56,529 bases of DNA from an uncultured Flavobacteriales bacterium (GCA_938010565.1 CALLUQ010000126.1:1-56529), one strand, 5' to 3'; counted from the stretch's first letter, positions 29,112 through 39,236 are shown. Numbers and translations are program-made. Notes: generated by a model not told the origin, from the letters alone.

Positions 29112-30860
29112 TTAAAAGGACCAAGTTAACCCACCCATTGCCGTGAAACGTTGGGTTGGATAATTGTGCCAGCGGTGAATGCGTTGGCCGGCTACGTTAT
29201 TGATGTCAAGAAACAAAGACAACCGCTTGGTGTACCGGTACTCTACACTGAGGTTTGCATCCACATAGGGCTTCAGTTTAAGAAAATAAACGCTATTGTT
29301 TTCTGTTGCGCCTTCTGCAGAGGAGCTTACACGGGCGTAACGGGCTCCGTTCACAAAAATATTGCTCCGGACCATGATCGCATCTTTCAAATCGTAATGG
29401 ATGCCCAAAGTAAACCGGTAATCCGGGAGGTGCCAGGCTTTTTCTTCATCCGAAAGGTTGTAATTAAAAAAATCGCCCCGTAAGTGCATGCGCAGTTTTT
29501 CATTTTGCTGATAGGCGATTTCGCCTGTAATGTTTAAAACATCTGTTTGTGCATCGTACACCACATTAAATTGGTTGCCTGCTGTAAAAAGAGAATCGTT
29601 TACAAACAGTACAAAATCTTTTTGGCGCGAGAGGGCTACACGGGTGTTAAAGGTGGTGCGTGAGCTGAAGGTTCCTCGGAAGCCTCCGTAAAGGTGAAAG
29701 GGAGCCCGGGTAGGCCGCAGCTCAACGTTGGCCAATACAAATGGGTTTTCGTCAGCCAGTGTCCGGAAATTGTTCCGTTCCAGATCTCCTTTCAGTCCTG
29801 CATAGGGAATGAGAATATCATCAAACAGGCTGTAGCGTGCTTCGATATCGGGATAGAAAAAAAAGTCGCCTACACTTTCAATATACCCCGCAATGACCCC
29901 ACCAAAATGCAGGTTGTACTTTTTGTGTTCCGTTTTAAAGAAGGGGTTGATCTTAAAGATGGCTGAACCCGAATAATCGGGATCTACAGGTGTAGGTGTG
30001 TCGGAATAAAGTGCCTGCAAACCCACCGGCCGAAACGTGTTGATATCGAGGCTTATTCTTCCTCCGAAATAATCCTGATGTTCCAGTTTTTTAACGGCGG
30101 AGCCGCGCAAAATAACGTGGTGTTCCGAGGCATTTTCCAATGTTCCAAAATGATAATAATCTACACCGCCGCTATAATTTAATTTGTTGTCATCCTGCAA
30201 AAAGCTCGACAGGTCCGCATGTATGTGAAAGCGGTGAAAGCGCTGTCGGATGCTGTCTTTTACGGCCATGGTATCTGCTGCTGGCAGACCATAAAAATGA
30301 TGGACATTCCGATCCCATTCAAAAGATCCGCTTAAGCGATGTTCCCACATGAACCGATAGCCTTGCATCATCAATTTGGTATCGCTAAATCCGCTGTGTG
30401 CATACTTTTTTATGCCACCGGATGAAGTAAAGTGCCGGGCACGGAGGCCCCATTGCCTGGTGCGGCTGCGGTCTTCATTGTAATACACATCTGCCAGTCC
30501 GTTCAGATGGCTTCCGGCTCCGGCTTTGATGTAGCCCCGGTACAGTTTGTTCAGTTTTTCAACTACGGTGAGGTTGGCCGCTTTGATCGTTTCGGTATGA
30601 AAGGTAGCGGGCATTTGCACAGGCAATATTTCATACGTGACGCCGGGTATTCGAATGGCCGAATCGATGATCCCGATCTCCTCGTTGATCTTAAAGGCAT
30701 CGTGAAGCGAAAGCTCTACTACGGATACTACATTTACAGTCGTTGAGGGCACATCATCCCCGGTGCCGGTGGTGCCTCCGTTTTGTGCATCGCTGTTATA
30801 TCCTGTGCCAACCAAAGTTAGCATCAGAACAACCGTTTTTATGTGCCTGCTCGCTATCAT
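29112..30860 (-). CDS. TonB-receptor-like outer-membrane barrel
   Basis: A 582-residue protein with a signal peptide (MIASRHIKTVVLMLTLVGTGYNSDAQ) and a long run of amphipathic, aromatic beta strands (YRGYIKAGAGSHLNGLADVYY, DYYHFGTLENASEHHVILRG, HLRGDFFNYNLSDE, ...) ending in FTAMGGLTWSF, a typical barrel end. The C-terminal half resembles a TonB-dependent receptor barrel, but no plug domain is seen. It starts 15 bp after the stop of the long TPR gene on the same strand, a pairing seen in other Bacteroidota, so the two probably work together in the envelope. Substrate unknown; transport may not be its job because the plug is absent. Confidence 0.8.
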   Translation of the reverse strand: MIASRHIKTVVLMLTLVGTGYNSDAQNGGTTGTGDDVPSTTVNVVSVVELSLHDAFKINEEIGIIDSAIRIPGVTYEILPVQMPATFHTETIKAANLTVVEKLNKLYRGYIKAGAGSHLNGLADVYYNEDRSRTRQWGLRARHFTSSGGIKKYAHSGFSDTKLMMQGYRFMWEHRLSGSFEWDRNVHHFYGLPAADTMAVKDSIRQRFHRFHIHADLSSFLQDDNKLNYSGGVDYYHFGTLENASEHHVILRGSAVKKLEHQDYFGGRISLDINTFRPVGLQALYSDTPTPVDPDYSGSAIFKINPFFKTEHKKYNLHFGGVIAGYIESVGDFFFYPDIEARYSLFDDILIPYAGLKGDLERNNFRTLADENPFVLANVELRPTRAPFHLYGGFRGTFSSRTTFNTRVALSRQKDFVLFVNDSLFTAGNQFNVVYDAQTDVLNITGEIAYQQNEKLRMHLRGDFFNYNLSDEEKAWHLPDYRFTLGIHYDLKDAIMVRSNIFVNGARYARVSSSAEGATENNSVYFLKLKPYVDANLSVEYRYTKRLSLFLDINNVAGQRIHRWHNYPTQRFTAMGGLTWSF

Positions 30861-30875
30861 TCTTTTGGGTTGTTA

Positions 30876-33800
30876 CTACGGGTTTTCGGGAGTATCGGGC
30901 GAATCAGGTTTGTGGTTATCGGAACCTGCATTTTTTTCTTTGTCGTTTTTTTTGCCGGGTGAGTGCTGCCGGTCCTTTTCATCAAAAAGGCTTTTGTCTT
31001 TTGGATCTCCTCCTTCAATTTCCACCTCAAAGTTCTCCATCTGTCTTTCGCCATTCTCCTGATTTTCCTGCGCAATGATCTCATCCAATCTTTCCTGTGC
31101 TTTTTTTACTACTTCAGCGCCTTCGTGATGGTCGATCACACTCCGGAGGGTGGCTTTTGCCTGGAAAAGGTCGTTGGTTTCAATGGCATTTTCGGCTAGT
31201 ATCAGAAAACTCATCGCCATCCAATGGTCATAAGTCGGTTCATGTTTGATCATTTCCCGAACTTCTTTGTCAGAGTCGTCATACCGTTTTTCCAGATGTC
31301 GGATCAGTGCCATCTGGTACCGGGCTTTTGCTCCTATTTCCCGGTCTGTTCCTTCGGCTATTTTTTTAAAGCTTTTATAAGCCATGGCCATTTGGTTGGT
31401 TTCGAAATAACACATGGCTTTCACCAAATGCGCCTCCATTTCATGTTCGTTCTTCAGTTTTTCGCTGGCCAGCACCTGGTCGGCATATTGTCGGGCTGAG
31501 GTGCAGTTGCCCAGTTTGCGAAAGCACCGCATGAGGCCCGTTTGCGCTTCAAAAGACCGTTCGCTGTTTTGAGCGATCTGTTCCAGCTTTGCATAAGCGG
31601 CCAGTGCTTCCGGGTAGTTTTCAAACTCATAATTCAAGCGCGAAGCCCACAACAAAGCATCTTCCGTAAAGATGTTGGAAGGCAGATCGGCCACATAGTT
31701 CAGGTCTTCCAGTGCTTTCTTTTTCTCACCCAATTTGTAGTTGCATACCGAGCGATAATAACGCGCATTCACTTCAAAGATCGCATGGTTGTATTTCCCG
31801 AGATAATCCGTAAAGGCTGCGACGGCCTCGCCGCATTTTTCATCAAAATAAAAGACCTGAGCCGCTTCGTAGGAAAGGGTATCAAAGTGCGATTGATCCA
31901 ACCCTTCCATATAAGGAAGGGTTTGGGCAAAAGCAACATAATCGTTGATCTCCCCGATGTCGGAATAAATGGTTTTAAGGAATTTCAGTGCATTGTCTGC
32001 CTCAGCCAGCGCGGCGGACTCCAAGGCGATGCGTTTCAAGGTTTGGATGGCATCTTTGGTGCGGCCTTTTTGGTATTGAATGCGGCCGATTTCAAGCAAA
32101 GCCGGTTTTACTTTTGAACTGGCAGGAAATTCGCGCACTACCTGATGATAGTGGTTCATGGCCTGGTTGGTTTGGTTGTTCAAACGGTAGGCTTCTGCCA
32201 GTTCAAATTTGGCTTCCACCATATATCTGGAGTGATCGAACTCATTTATTAGTTGTTTTAAGGTGTTGATCTTATTGTTTTTATCTCCGTTTAAACCGTA
32301 ACATTTTCCCTTTTGCAACAGCGCATAATCGGTGTTGATCAAACGAATTTTAATGGCTTTATCATAATAAAACAGGGCATCGACATAATTCCGGCCAATG
32401 TAATAGCTATCCCCGATGCGGAGGTAAGCATCGTTCAATCGTTTGCGATCGTCGGCTTTATAAGCGGATGTATATTTCCGGAACCAAGGGATGGATCCCG
32501 CGTACTGCTTTTTCTTCAGCTGTGCGTATCCGATGTTGTAATTCGACAGGTTGTAATATGGATGTAAAATGGCCCCGGGTGCTTTTTGAAAATTCATGTA
32601 CTGTACAATGGCATTTTCGTATTCTTTCATCCGGTACCAGGTTTCGGCTTTCCAATAGAATGTGCTGTTACTCATTTCGCGGTTCACCTTGTAGGCGTGT
32701 GCTTTGTTAAAAGCAGCAAGTGCGTCGGTATATTTTTTTTTGTTGAACAACTCCACCCCCCTGTTGAAAGCGACCATTTGATAGGCCGTTTGTTGTCGCA
32801 GATCTTTGCCCGGAATTTTATCCAGCGAAGCCAGTGCATTTTGATGATCATGGGTGGTGAGGTATACGTTGAGCAAATAACCGTAGGCCTCTTCTTTGTG
32901 TGTGGAGTTAGGGTAGGTTTCGAGGTATTCTTCAAATGCCAGCACGGCCTCGTTAAACGGGTTGTTGTCCAATTCATAACTCAATTTGGCGTAGTTATAA
33001 AGGGCATTTTCCCGGATATACGGATCAAAAGCCATCTTGGAAGCTTCGCGGAAAGCATTCCGGGCAGCGGTTTTGTTGTTTTGCAGGTAGCAGTCGGCCA
33101 TGTGGTAGTAGGCCAGCTGTGCCATGGTATCTTTGCGGTCTGTTAGCCGGTTAAAGTGTTCGAGCGATGCTTTGCATTCCCCGCTTTTGTAGTACGAAAA
33201 ACCTAGCTGATAACGGGCTGTACGCGATGCCAATCCTGTTTTACGCTCGTATTTTTCGAAATAAGGAATGGCTTCTTTGTATTGTTTTTGCAGGTAATGT
33301 GCTTCTCCGACCAGGCGAGCGATTTCCGCTTCTTTTTTCACATTCCCCGTATCGATAATTGCAGAAGCATGTGCAATAAGTTCATCGTATTTTTCTTGCA
33401 GAAAATAGATTTGAGCAATATAAAAGGGCGCCACTTTACCAAAACTCCGATGTCCGGTCAATTTCTTAAAACCTTCCAATGCGGTTTGGTATTTTTTTTT
33501 CTCATAGGCAATATGCGCATGGAAATACAATGCGGCATGGCGGTAATCGGAATCGGCCTCTTTGATCTGATAAAAGTATTGATCTGCTTTATCGGTGTGG
33601 CCCGATTTAAAATGACTGTAACCTTTTTTGAAATAAAACTCGGCCAACGCTTTGTTCTCAAGTTTGTATTCATCTACCAGATCGAGCCAGTATAATGCCT
33701 CTTTGAATTTTTTACGGCGGTAATGATACCGACCCAGTTGAAAAAATGCCGAATGGATGCGTGGGCTTTCCGGATGCCGACGAATAAAATCACTCAGCAA

Positions 33801-34067
33801 TGTTTCCGAATCTTTGTTAAACAACTCCAGGGCACACAAAGCGTTGTAGTATTCCGAATTCACCCGTACCTCATCATTGGGATCGTCTATTCTTAAAACG
33901 ATCCGTTTGAATGCTTCTCGGGCAGCACCAAATTTTTCTTTATCGAAAAGGTCTTGTGCATTGCGGAAATCGGCGTTCTTATCAAAGAAAATTTCAGTCC
34001 TTTGTGCCTGAAGTGTGCTGGTAATGGCCAGCAGGAAAATGATATGTAGGAATACACGGTAGGGCAT
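30876..34067 (-). CDS. Large exported TPR-repeat protein
   Basis: A 1063-residue protein. Signal peptide MPYRVFLHIIFLLAITSTLQA. Nearly the whole mature chain is TPR-like: many 34-residue units with the A/G...Y/F...A pattern, for example AREAFKRIVLRIDDPND, RYHYRRKKFKEALYWLD, FSYYKSGECKASLEHFN, YLQNNKTAARNAFREA and GDSYYIGRNYVDALFYYDKAI. The last 60 residues are a charged, low-complexity tail (rich in E, K, D, N, P). Such proteins are probable periplasmic or outer-membrane-associated scaffolds. It is followed 15 bp later by the barrel protein, and its own promoter region faces the FtsE-like gene. Confidence 0.85.
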   Translation of the reverse strand: MPYRVFLHIIFLLAITSTLQAQRTEIFFDKNADFRNAQDLFDKEKFGAAREAFKRIVLRIDDPNDEVRVNSEYYNALCALELFNKDSETLLSDFIRRHPESPRIHSAFFQLGRYHYRRKKFKEALYWLDLVDEYKLENKALAEFYFKKGYSHFKSGHTDKADQYFYQIKEADSDYRHAALYFHAHIAYEKKKYQTALEGFKKLTGHRSFGKVAPFYIAQIYFLQEKYDELIAHASAIIDTGNVKKEAEIARLVGEAHYLQKQYKEAIPYFEKYERKTGLASRTARYQLGFSYYKSGECKASLEHFNRLTDRKDTMAQLAYYHMADCYLQNNKTAARNAFREASKMAFDPYIRENALYNYAKLSYELDNNPFNEAVLAFEEYLETYPNSTHKEEAYGYLLNVYLTTHDHQNALASLDKIPGKDLRQQTAYQMVAFNRGVELFNKKKYTDALAAFNKAHAYKVNREMSNSTFYWKAETWYRMKEYENAIVQYMNFQKAPGAILHPYYNLSNYNIGYAQLKKKQYAGSIPWFRKYTSAYKADDRKRLNDAYLRIGDSYYIGRNYVDALFYYDKAIKIRLINTDYALLQKGKCYGLNGDKNNKINTLKQLINEFDHSRYMVEAKFELAEAYRLNNQTNQAMNHYHQVVREFPASSKVKPALLEIGRIQYQKGRTKDAIQTLKRIALESAALAEADNALKFLKTIYSDIGEINDYVAFAQTLPYMEGLDQSHFDTLSYEAAQVFYFDEKCGEAVAAFTDYLGKYNHAIFEVNARYYRSVCNYKLGEKKKALEDLNYVADLPSNIFTEDALLWASRLNYEFENYPEALAAYAKLEQIAQNSERSFEAQTGLMRCFRKLGNCTSARQYADQVLASEKLKNEHEMEAHLVKAMCYFETNQMAMAYKSFKKIAEGTDREIGAKARYQMALIRHLEKRYDDSDKEVREMIKHEPTYDHWMAMSFLILAENAIETNDLFQAKATLRSVIDHHEGAEVVKKAQERLDEIIAQENQENGERQMENFEVEIEGGDPKDKSLFDEKDRQHSPGKKNDKEKNAGSDNHKPDSPDTPENP

Positions 34068-34105
34068 ACATGAAAATTCGACCGCTTTTATCGATTATAA
34101 TCCAA

Positions 34106-34113
34106 TAAAGTTA
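34106..34113 (-). promoter_or_regulatory. Possible -7 box of the TPR gene
   Basis: Minus-strand TAACTTTA, one base from TAnnTTTG, 38 nt upstream of the ATG at 34067, within the divergent region shared with the FtsE-like gene. Confidence 0.35.
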
Positions 34114-34315
34114 GGCCTATTGAGGAGAGTTAGATCTTGCAAAACAATGAAGTTATTAACAGAGGCTTGTTTACAAATAAAACCTCGGAGAGTATGGGAA
34201 AACAATCGTGATAAAATAACTTCATGGCACAAATTATTATTGTACGGGAAGTGTGAAATATTCCGGCCAATCCCATTGGTATTTTGGGATAAGGCCGGTA
34301 TAAGGAGATGATAAA

Positions 34316-35002
34316 ATGACCGGAAAGCAAGTCATATCACTGAATGCGTGTACCATTAGTCAGAGAGACCAATTGGTGCTCCGCCATGTGGATTTGAGCA
34401 TTTCGAAAGGAGAGTTTGTTTACCTGATCGGAAAAACCGGCTCGGGGAAGAGTTCCCTTTTGAAAACCATCTATGGCGATCTGGCCATTGAGGAAGGAGA
34501 AGGAGAAGTAGTGGGTTTTGATCTTCGGTTGCTTAAAAGAAAAGCGATTCCTTTGCTGCGAAGAAAGATTGGCATTGTGTTTCAGGACTTTCAGCTACTC
34601 ACCGACAGAAGTGTGGCAGAAAATTTACTATTTGTGATGAAGGCTACCGGCTGGAAAGACAAAAAGAAAATGCAGGAACGCACACAAGAAGTGCTCGATG
34701 CTGTGGGTTTAAGTACCAAGGGGTATAAATTTACCCATCAGCTATCGGGCGGAGAGCAACAACGCGTGGCCATAGCGAGGGCATTGATCAACGATCCGGA
34801 ACTCATCCTCGCCGATGAACCTACCGGAAACCTTGATCCGGAGACTACTCGGGATATCATGCGGTTGCTTTTTAGCATCAGCGAAAAAAACCGTGCGATC
34901 TTGATGGCTACCCACGATTATAGTATCTTGCAATACTTTCCTTCAAGAACAATACGATGTGAAAACGAAACCTTGCAAGCGTTAGAAGCAAAGATAATAT
35001 AA
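34316..35002 (+). CDS. FtsE-like ABC transporter ATPase
   Basis: A 228-residue ATPase. Walker [10 protein letters not shown] (39-47), Q-loop in [18 protein letters not shown], signature LSGGEQQR, Walker [13 protein letters not shown], and the switch histidine in ATHDYSIL. It is of the FtsE/LolD type (short, no membrane domain). In known systems FtsE pairs with the membrane protein FtsX to activate peptidoglycan hydrolases at division. No ftsX is next to it; a GT2 glycosyltransferase follows 13 bp downstream. The symbol ftsE is likely but LolD cannot be excluded from the sequence alone. Divergent from the TPR gene. Confidence 0.82.
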   Translation: MTGKQVISLNACTISQRDQLVLRHVDLSISKGEFVYLIGKTGSGKSSLLKTIYGDLAIEEGEGEVVGFDLRLLKRKAIPLLRRKIGIVFQDFQLLTDRSVAENLLFVMKATGWKDKKKMQERTQEVLDAVGLSTKGYKFTHQLSGGEQQRVAIARALINDPELILADEPTGNLDPETTRDIMRLLFSISEKNRAILMATHDYSILQYFPSRTIRCENETLQALEAKII

Positions 35003-35015
35003 GCCCAATAAGCCG

Positions 35016-35966
35016 ATGTTGGCCATCTTGATACCGATCTATAATTTTGATATCCGTGCACTTGTTCGGAATTTGCACCAACAGGCAACGGATTGTTCCA
35101 TTCCTTTCGAAATTCTTTGTTATGATGATGATTCGCTTCCGGGGTTCAAAAACAAAAACCGTAGCATAGGCGATCTGGAGCATGTTACCTATCTGGAACT
35201 GAATGAAAATGCCGGCCGTTCGAAAATCAGAAATATGTTGGCTGAGGCGGCACAATACGAACAATTGTTGTTTATGGATTGTGACTCAAAAACCGCCAGT
35301 TCCCATTACATTCGGACTTATATCGAACATCTGGGCGAACACCTGGTTTACGGTGGCCGGGTATACGAAGCCAATCCGCCCGAAGATCCTTCGGAGTACT
35401 TGCGGTGGTATTATGGCACTCAACGGGAAATGATCGATTGTAAAACCCGTCAGATGAACCCGTATAAGCACTTCATGACCAATAATTTTGTTATCCCGCG
35501 CAAGGTGTACCTCAACATAAAACTGGACGAATCTCTGATTGGCTACGGACATGAAGATACGTTGTTTGGATTGGAACTGAAGAGACAAAACATCCGAATC
35601 CGTCACATTGACAATCCTTTGTATCACATTGGCCTCGAAGGAGCAGGTGAATTTCTGGAAAAAACAAAAGAGGGTGTAAGCAATCTTCTACGGCTGATCC
35701 AGCAAGGGCAACTCAGTAAAGACATCAAGATCTATCGCTATTACAAGCGCATCAAAAAACTCGGAATGAGAGGCGCCATTCTGAAAAGTTTCCTTAAAAA
35801 CGAGCATAAGGTCATTGCCAACCTGATGTCGGATCAGCCCAACCTTAAACGGTTTGATTTTTATAAACTGGGATATTTGCTTGCGTTGGACGACAAGACG
35901 GATAAACCCAAAGAAAAAGGACGAAACCGCATCCGGATCGGTAAAAGCAAGCCAAACAGGGGTTAA
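35016..35966 (+). CDS. Glycosyltransferase family 2
   Basis: A 316-residue GT-A enzyme. MLAILIPIYNFDIRALVRNL is a canonical GT2 start; EILCYDDDSLPG (about 33-44) and LLFMDCDSKT (about 85-94, DxD-like) are the nucleotide-sugar and metal motifs, and GYGHEDTLFGLEL (around 180) is the ED-type acceptor motif. The C-terminal tail is basic (RNRIRIGKSKPNRG). Cytoplasmic or membrane-peripheral. It is coupled to the FtsE-like gene (13 bp gap), and its stop overlaps the stop of the convergent GT4 gene by 4 bp. Acceptor unknown; perhaps an envelope glycan. Confidence 0.85.
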   Translation: MLAILIPIYNFDIRALVRNLHQQATDCSIPFEILCYDDDSLPGFKNKNRSIGDLEHVTYLELNENAGRSKIRNMLAEAAQYEQLLFMDCDSKTASSHYIRTYIEHLGEHLVYGGRVYEANPPEDPSEYLRWYYGTQREMIDCKTRQMNPYKHFMTNNFVIPRKVYLNIKLDESLIGYGHEDTLFGLELKRQNIRIRHIDNPLYHIGLEGAGEFLEKTKEGVSNLLRLIQQGQLSKDIKIYRYYKRIKKLGMRGAILKSFLKNEHKVIANLMSDQPNLKRFDFYKLGYLLALDDKTDKPKEKGRNRIRIGKSKPNRG

Positions 35967-37096
35967 TCGGCTATTCCATAAAGCTGCTTCAATACCTTTT
36001 CTTCTTCTTCCCACGACCATTTACCGGCGGCAGTTCTCGCATTGTTTTTCCACTGATCCAAACGTTGGGGATCCGAAAGCATATCGCGCAATGCAGCGGC
36101 TATCGCTTTCGGGTGGTGTTCTTCCACGATGCAACCGCATTGTACCCGCTCCAGTACTTTTCTGACCTCAATCAGATCGGAGGCTAAAATGGCAATTCCG
36201 GCATGCATATAATCGAACAATTTGTTGGGCAAACTGAAACGGTAGTTGATGTTGGTATCTTTATCAAGAGAAAGGCCGATATCTGCATTGGCCGTATAAT
36301 GCGCCAGCTCATGGTAAGGCATCTTGTTTCTGAACCACACTTTGTCTCCGAGCTGTTTTGTTTTTACTTCTGCTTTCAACCGGCCGATCACATCTCCTCC
36401 TCCGATAATAAGCAACAACACGTTGTCCAGGTATTGCATGGCAGCAACGGCCTCTTCTCCGCCCCGGTCTACATTGATCCAGGCTCCCTGGAGCAAAACG
36501 ATCGGGCGATTTTCGGGCAATCCCAGGGCTGTTCGCGGTTTTAGGTTCGCGGTGTTTTTTTTCAACGGCAGGTTACGCACCACTTTTACCTCGCGTTGGT
36601 ATTCCTTGCTGTACATGGAAGCAATGGAATCGTTAACGGTATACATGGCGTCTGCTTTGGGGATGCATTTTTGCTCAATGCGTTTCCAAAAACGTTGTAC
36701 TGCGGGCCGGGTAACCAATTCCGGTACTTCGGTGAAATACTCATGACTATCATATACCAAGCGGACTTTCTTGAATTTTTTTACCCAACAATTGGCCAGC
36801 AAGGTATCCAGATCGTTGGAAACGAGCAGGTCTGCTTTTCGGAACAATAAAAAGAAGAACAAACGCAGGTTGAACCAGGCATAGAACGTGGCACCAACAT
36901 GGAACAACATCCGCATGCGTTTGGTGTGATAAGGACGGCTTTCCATGGGTTTTGAATCCGGCCGGATGCGCCCCACCAACCATACATCAAATCCCATTTT
37001 TTGTAAACTCAGGCAAACTTTATGCACCCGTTGATCGGTATTCAGGTCATTGCTGACCGATACAATCACCCGTTTCTGTTTTTTTGCTTGTGCCAT
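35963..37096 (-). CDS. Glycosyltransferase, GT4-like
   Basis: A 377-residue GT-B enzyme. The start at 37096 (MAQAKKQKRVIVSVSNDLNTDQRVHKVC) gives the usual GT4 N-terminus; the frame is open to 37177 but the extra residues are not protein-like. Middle: DLLVSNDLDTLLANCW and YDSHEYFTEVPELV. Donor-binding half: PIVLLQGAWINVDRGGEEAVAA, IGGGDVIGRLKAEV, and the E-rich nucleotide site near ADIGLSLDKDTNINYRFSLPNKLFDYMHAGIAILAS. Likely adds a sugar to a surface polysaccharide. The region just upstream has TAATTTCG (37102-37109, minus strand), a near match to the -7 box, which supports the inner start. Confidence 0.85.
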   Translation of the reverse strand: MAQAKKQKRVIVSVSNDLNTDQRVHKVCLSLQKMGFDVWLVGRIRPDSKPMESRPYHTKRMRMLFHVGATFYAWFNLRLFFFLLFRKADLLVSNDLDTLLANCWVKKFKKVRLVYDSHEYFTEVPELVTRPAVQRFWKRIEQKCIPKADAMYTVNDSIASMYSKEYQREVKVVRNLPLKKNTANLKPRTALGLPENRPIVLLQGAWINVDRGGEEAVAAMQYLDNVLLLIIGGGDVIGRLKAEVKTKQLGDKVWFRNKMPYHELAHYTANADIGLSLDKDTNINYRFSLPNKLFDYMHAGIAILASDLIEVRKVLERVQCGCIVEEHHPKAIAAALRDMLSDPQRLDQWKNNARTAAGKWSWEEEEKVLKQLYGIAD

Positions 37097-37207
37097 GGCT
37101 TCGAAATTACAATAAGGCCCGGGATCTGCCATACTGTTCAATTCTTTGTTAATTATTTCGGAAAGTAAGACCCGCATATTGCAATTGATCCTGTTAACTT
37201 GGCATGG

Positions 37208-38224
37208 ATGAAAATTCAGAAAAACGTTTCCCTTCAGCCGTACAACTCCTTTGGTCTTGAAGCCACGGCACGCTACTTTGTTTCGCTGGATTCGGTTGCC
37301 ACTATTCAGGAACTATTAGAAACAAAAAGTTATGCTGCTGTTCCGCGCATTATATTGGGGGGAGGCAGCAACATTCTGCTCACGAAAAACATTGATGGCA
37401 TCGTACTAAAAAACGATCTCAAAGGGATTGATGTGGTAGAGGAACTGGCTGATCATTGGCTGGTAAAAGCCGGTGCCGGTGAAAACTGGCATGCATTTGT
37501 ATTGCATGCCCTCAATAAAGGGTGGGCCGGTGTTGAAAACCTGAGCCTGATCCCCGGAAGTGTAGGGGCAGGTCCGATGCAAAACATTGGTGCTTATGGT
37601 GTGGAATTAAAGGATGTTTTCCATTCTCTGGAAGGGGTGAACCTGCAAACCGGTGAGGTAGAAGTATTCGACAAGGCGGCGTGCCGGTTTGGTTATCGTG
37701 AAAGCGTATTCAAAAGAGGATTAAAAGATCGTTACATCATTACCGCTGTAACCCTTAAACTGAATAAAAAGCCAGATCTTAATACTTCCTATGGGGCCAT
37801 TGAGGCGGAACTGGAACGTTTGAAGATAGACAAAACAAGCATTAAAGCCATCAGCCAGGCGGTGATCAATATCCGGCAGCGCAAATTGCCGGATCCGGCC
37901 AAAATCGGAAATTCCGGAAGTTTCTTTAAAAACCCGGTGGTTGCCCGTTCGCAATTTGAAGAACTGAGATCACGGTTTCCCGATATGGTGGCTTACCCTG
38001 TTTCCGAAACCGAAGTAAAACTGGCCGCAGGCTGGCTGATCGATCGGGCCGGATGGAAAGGGCGTACTTTTGATCATTGCGGCGTGCATAAAAAACAAGC
38101 TTTGGTACTGGTGAACTATGGGGGAGCCAAAGGGCAACATATTTATGACCTGTCTGAAAAGATTCTGATCTCTGTTCAGGAAAAGTTCGGGGTGTTGTTG
38201 GAGCGTGAAGTGAACGTTCTTTAA
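37208..38224 (+). CDS. murB: UDP-N-acetylmuramate dehydrogenase
   Basis: Reduces UDP-GlcNAc-enolpyruvate to UDP-MurNAc in peptidoglycan synthesis. 338 residues. The ATG at 37208 gives MKIQKNVSLQPYNSFGL, the standard E. coli-type MurB start; a TTG three codons upstream (37199) is unnecessary. FAD-binding region: LGGGSNILLTKN, NLSLIPGSVGAGPMQNIGAYGVE. Catalytic serine in GNSGSFFKNPVV, and the C-terminal glutamate in LEREVNVL. It is type I, with the extra Tyr loop region (GYRESVFK). Standing next to two glycosyltransferases, it fits a wall/envelope neighbourhood. Confidence 0.96.
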   Translation: MKIQKNVSLQPYNSFGLEATARYFVSLDSVATIQELLETKSYAAVPRIILGGGSNILLTKNIDGIVLKNDLKGIDVVEELADHWLVKAGAGENWHAFVLHALNKGWAGVENLSLIPGSVGAGPMQNIGAYGVELKDVFHSLEGVNLQTGEVEVFDKAACRFGYRESVFKRGLKDRYIITAVTLKLNKKPDLNTSYGAIEAELERLKIDKTSIKAISQAVINIRQRKLPDPAKIGNSGSFFKNPVVARSQFEELRSRFPDMVAYPVSETEVKLAAGWLIDRAGWKGRTFDHCGVHKKQALVLVNYGGAKGQHIYDLSEKILISVQEKFGVLLEREVNVL

Positions 38225-38369
38225 AGCCTTTGCCCCTTGAGAGAGGTGTATGTCACAGGGCCGGTGGATGGGAAAATGTATCCCTTTATGAAAGAGCAGA
38301 TAGGCGCAGGCATTGCCTTGCCGAATGTTTTTTGTATTATCTTTAAAATTAATCACAAACAAGGGATGG

Positions 38370-39035
38370 ATGATACAACGGCTTTTTACCCTCATTTTTT
38401 CATGGATAGCAATGGTTGGTTTTAGTCAGAACATTCAGGTGACGGAAGGCAATGAGAAGATCAACAATGGCAACCATAATGTGTTGATTGTTGTAATCCC
38501 TCATACCAGTTCTTTTTTCGTTGAAAAGGCCTGGAAATACCAGATGAAAAAAATGGAAGGCAAATTTTCTGCCAGAAGAAATGAAATGTTTGTTGACGAT
38601 GCAAAACTGAAACAGATGGGTGAAAATACGCTTGATGTTTATGCTCGGGTAGAGCAAGAAGGCGGTGTAAATGCCCGATTGGTGGTTGGGTTTGACCTTG
38701 GAGGGGCTTACCTTTCTTCTGCTCAACACCCCGCACAGGCCAAAGCAATAAAAGCGCTTCTGTATGATTTTGCCGTTAAAACCGCCAAAGATAACATCGC
38801 CGAAGCGTTAAAAACAGAACAAAGGGTTTTGGAAAAGCTTGAAAAAGAGGCGGGAAACCTGATCAAGGAAAAGGAAAGGCTGCACAAAGCCATTGAAGAC
38901 TATAAAAGAAGAATTGAAGAGGCTGAAAAAGCCATTGAAGAAAACAAAAAAAACCAGGCGAAAAAACAAGAAGAGATCGGCGAACAAATGAAAACGTTAG
39001 AGATCGTGGAAGACAAGATGAAAAACATTCGGTAA
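38370..39035 (+). CDS. Exported coiled-coil protein, unrecognised
   Basis: A 221-residue protein. The ATG at 38370 gives MIQRLFTLIFSWIAMVGFSQ, a good signal peptide; the frame is open from 38313. The mature N-terminal domain (to about 125) is a compact alpha/beta region with NNGNHNVLIVVIPHTSSFFVEK and ARLVVGFDLGGAYL. The rest (about 130-221) is a strongly charged coiled coil, rich in K and E heptads (EKLEKEAGNLIKEKERL, AIEDYKRRIEEAEKAIEE). I do not recognise the family. Periplasmic or surface-associated. It follows murB by 145 bp and is the last gene before hemE. Confidence 0.65.
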   Translation: MIQRLFTLIFSWIAMVGFSQNIQVTEGNEKINNGNHNVLIVVIPHTSSFFVEKAWKYQMKKMEGKFSARRNEMFVDDAKLKQMGENTLDVYARVEQEGGVNARLVVGFDLGGAYLSSAQHPAQAKAIKALLYDFAVKTAKDNIAEALKTEQRVLEKLEKEAGNLIKEKERLHKAIEDYKRRIEEAEKAIEENKKNQAKKQEEIGEQMKTLEIVEDKMKNIR

Positions 39036-39236
39036 ACTTTGATTTTCAGACTGTACTTTAACTAATTTCTTTTGCCGTGTGTGCTTATCCATACCGTGAT
39101 CTTGGGGTCTACCGCTTTGAACTCCCTTACTTCTTCTCTATCAGGTAAAAAATAACCGTTTGGATGTTCATGGCATTCATCGTTTTTGAACCCACCCGCG
39201 TTTGCACTCTGGCACAACACTTGCAGTTATGAGTTC

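Noticed and set aside
37199..37207. TTG start for murB
   Set aside because: The ATG at 37208 gives the family N-terminus; the extra three codons add nothing.
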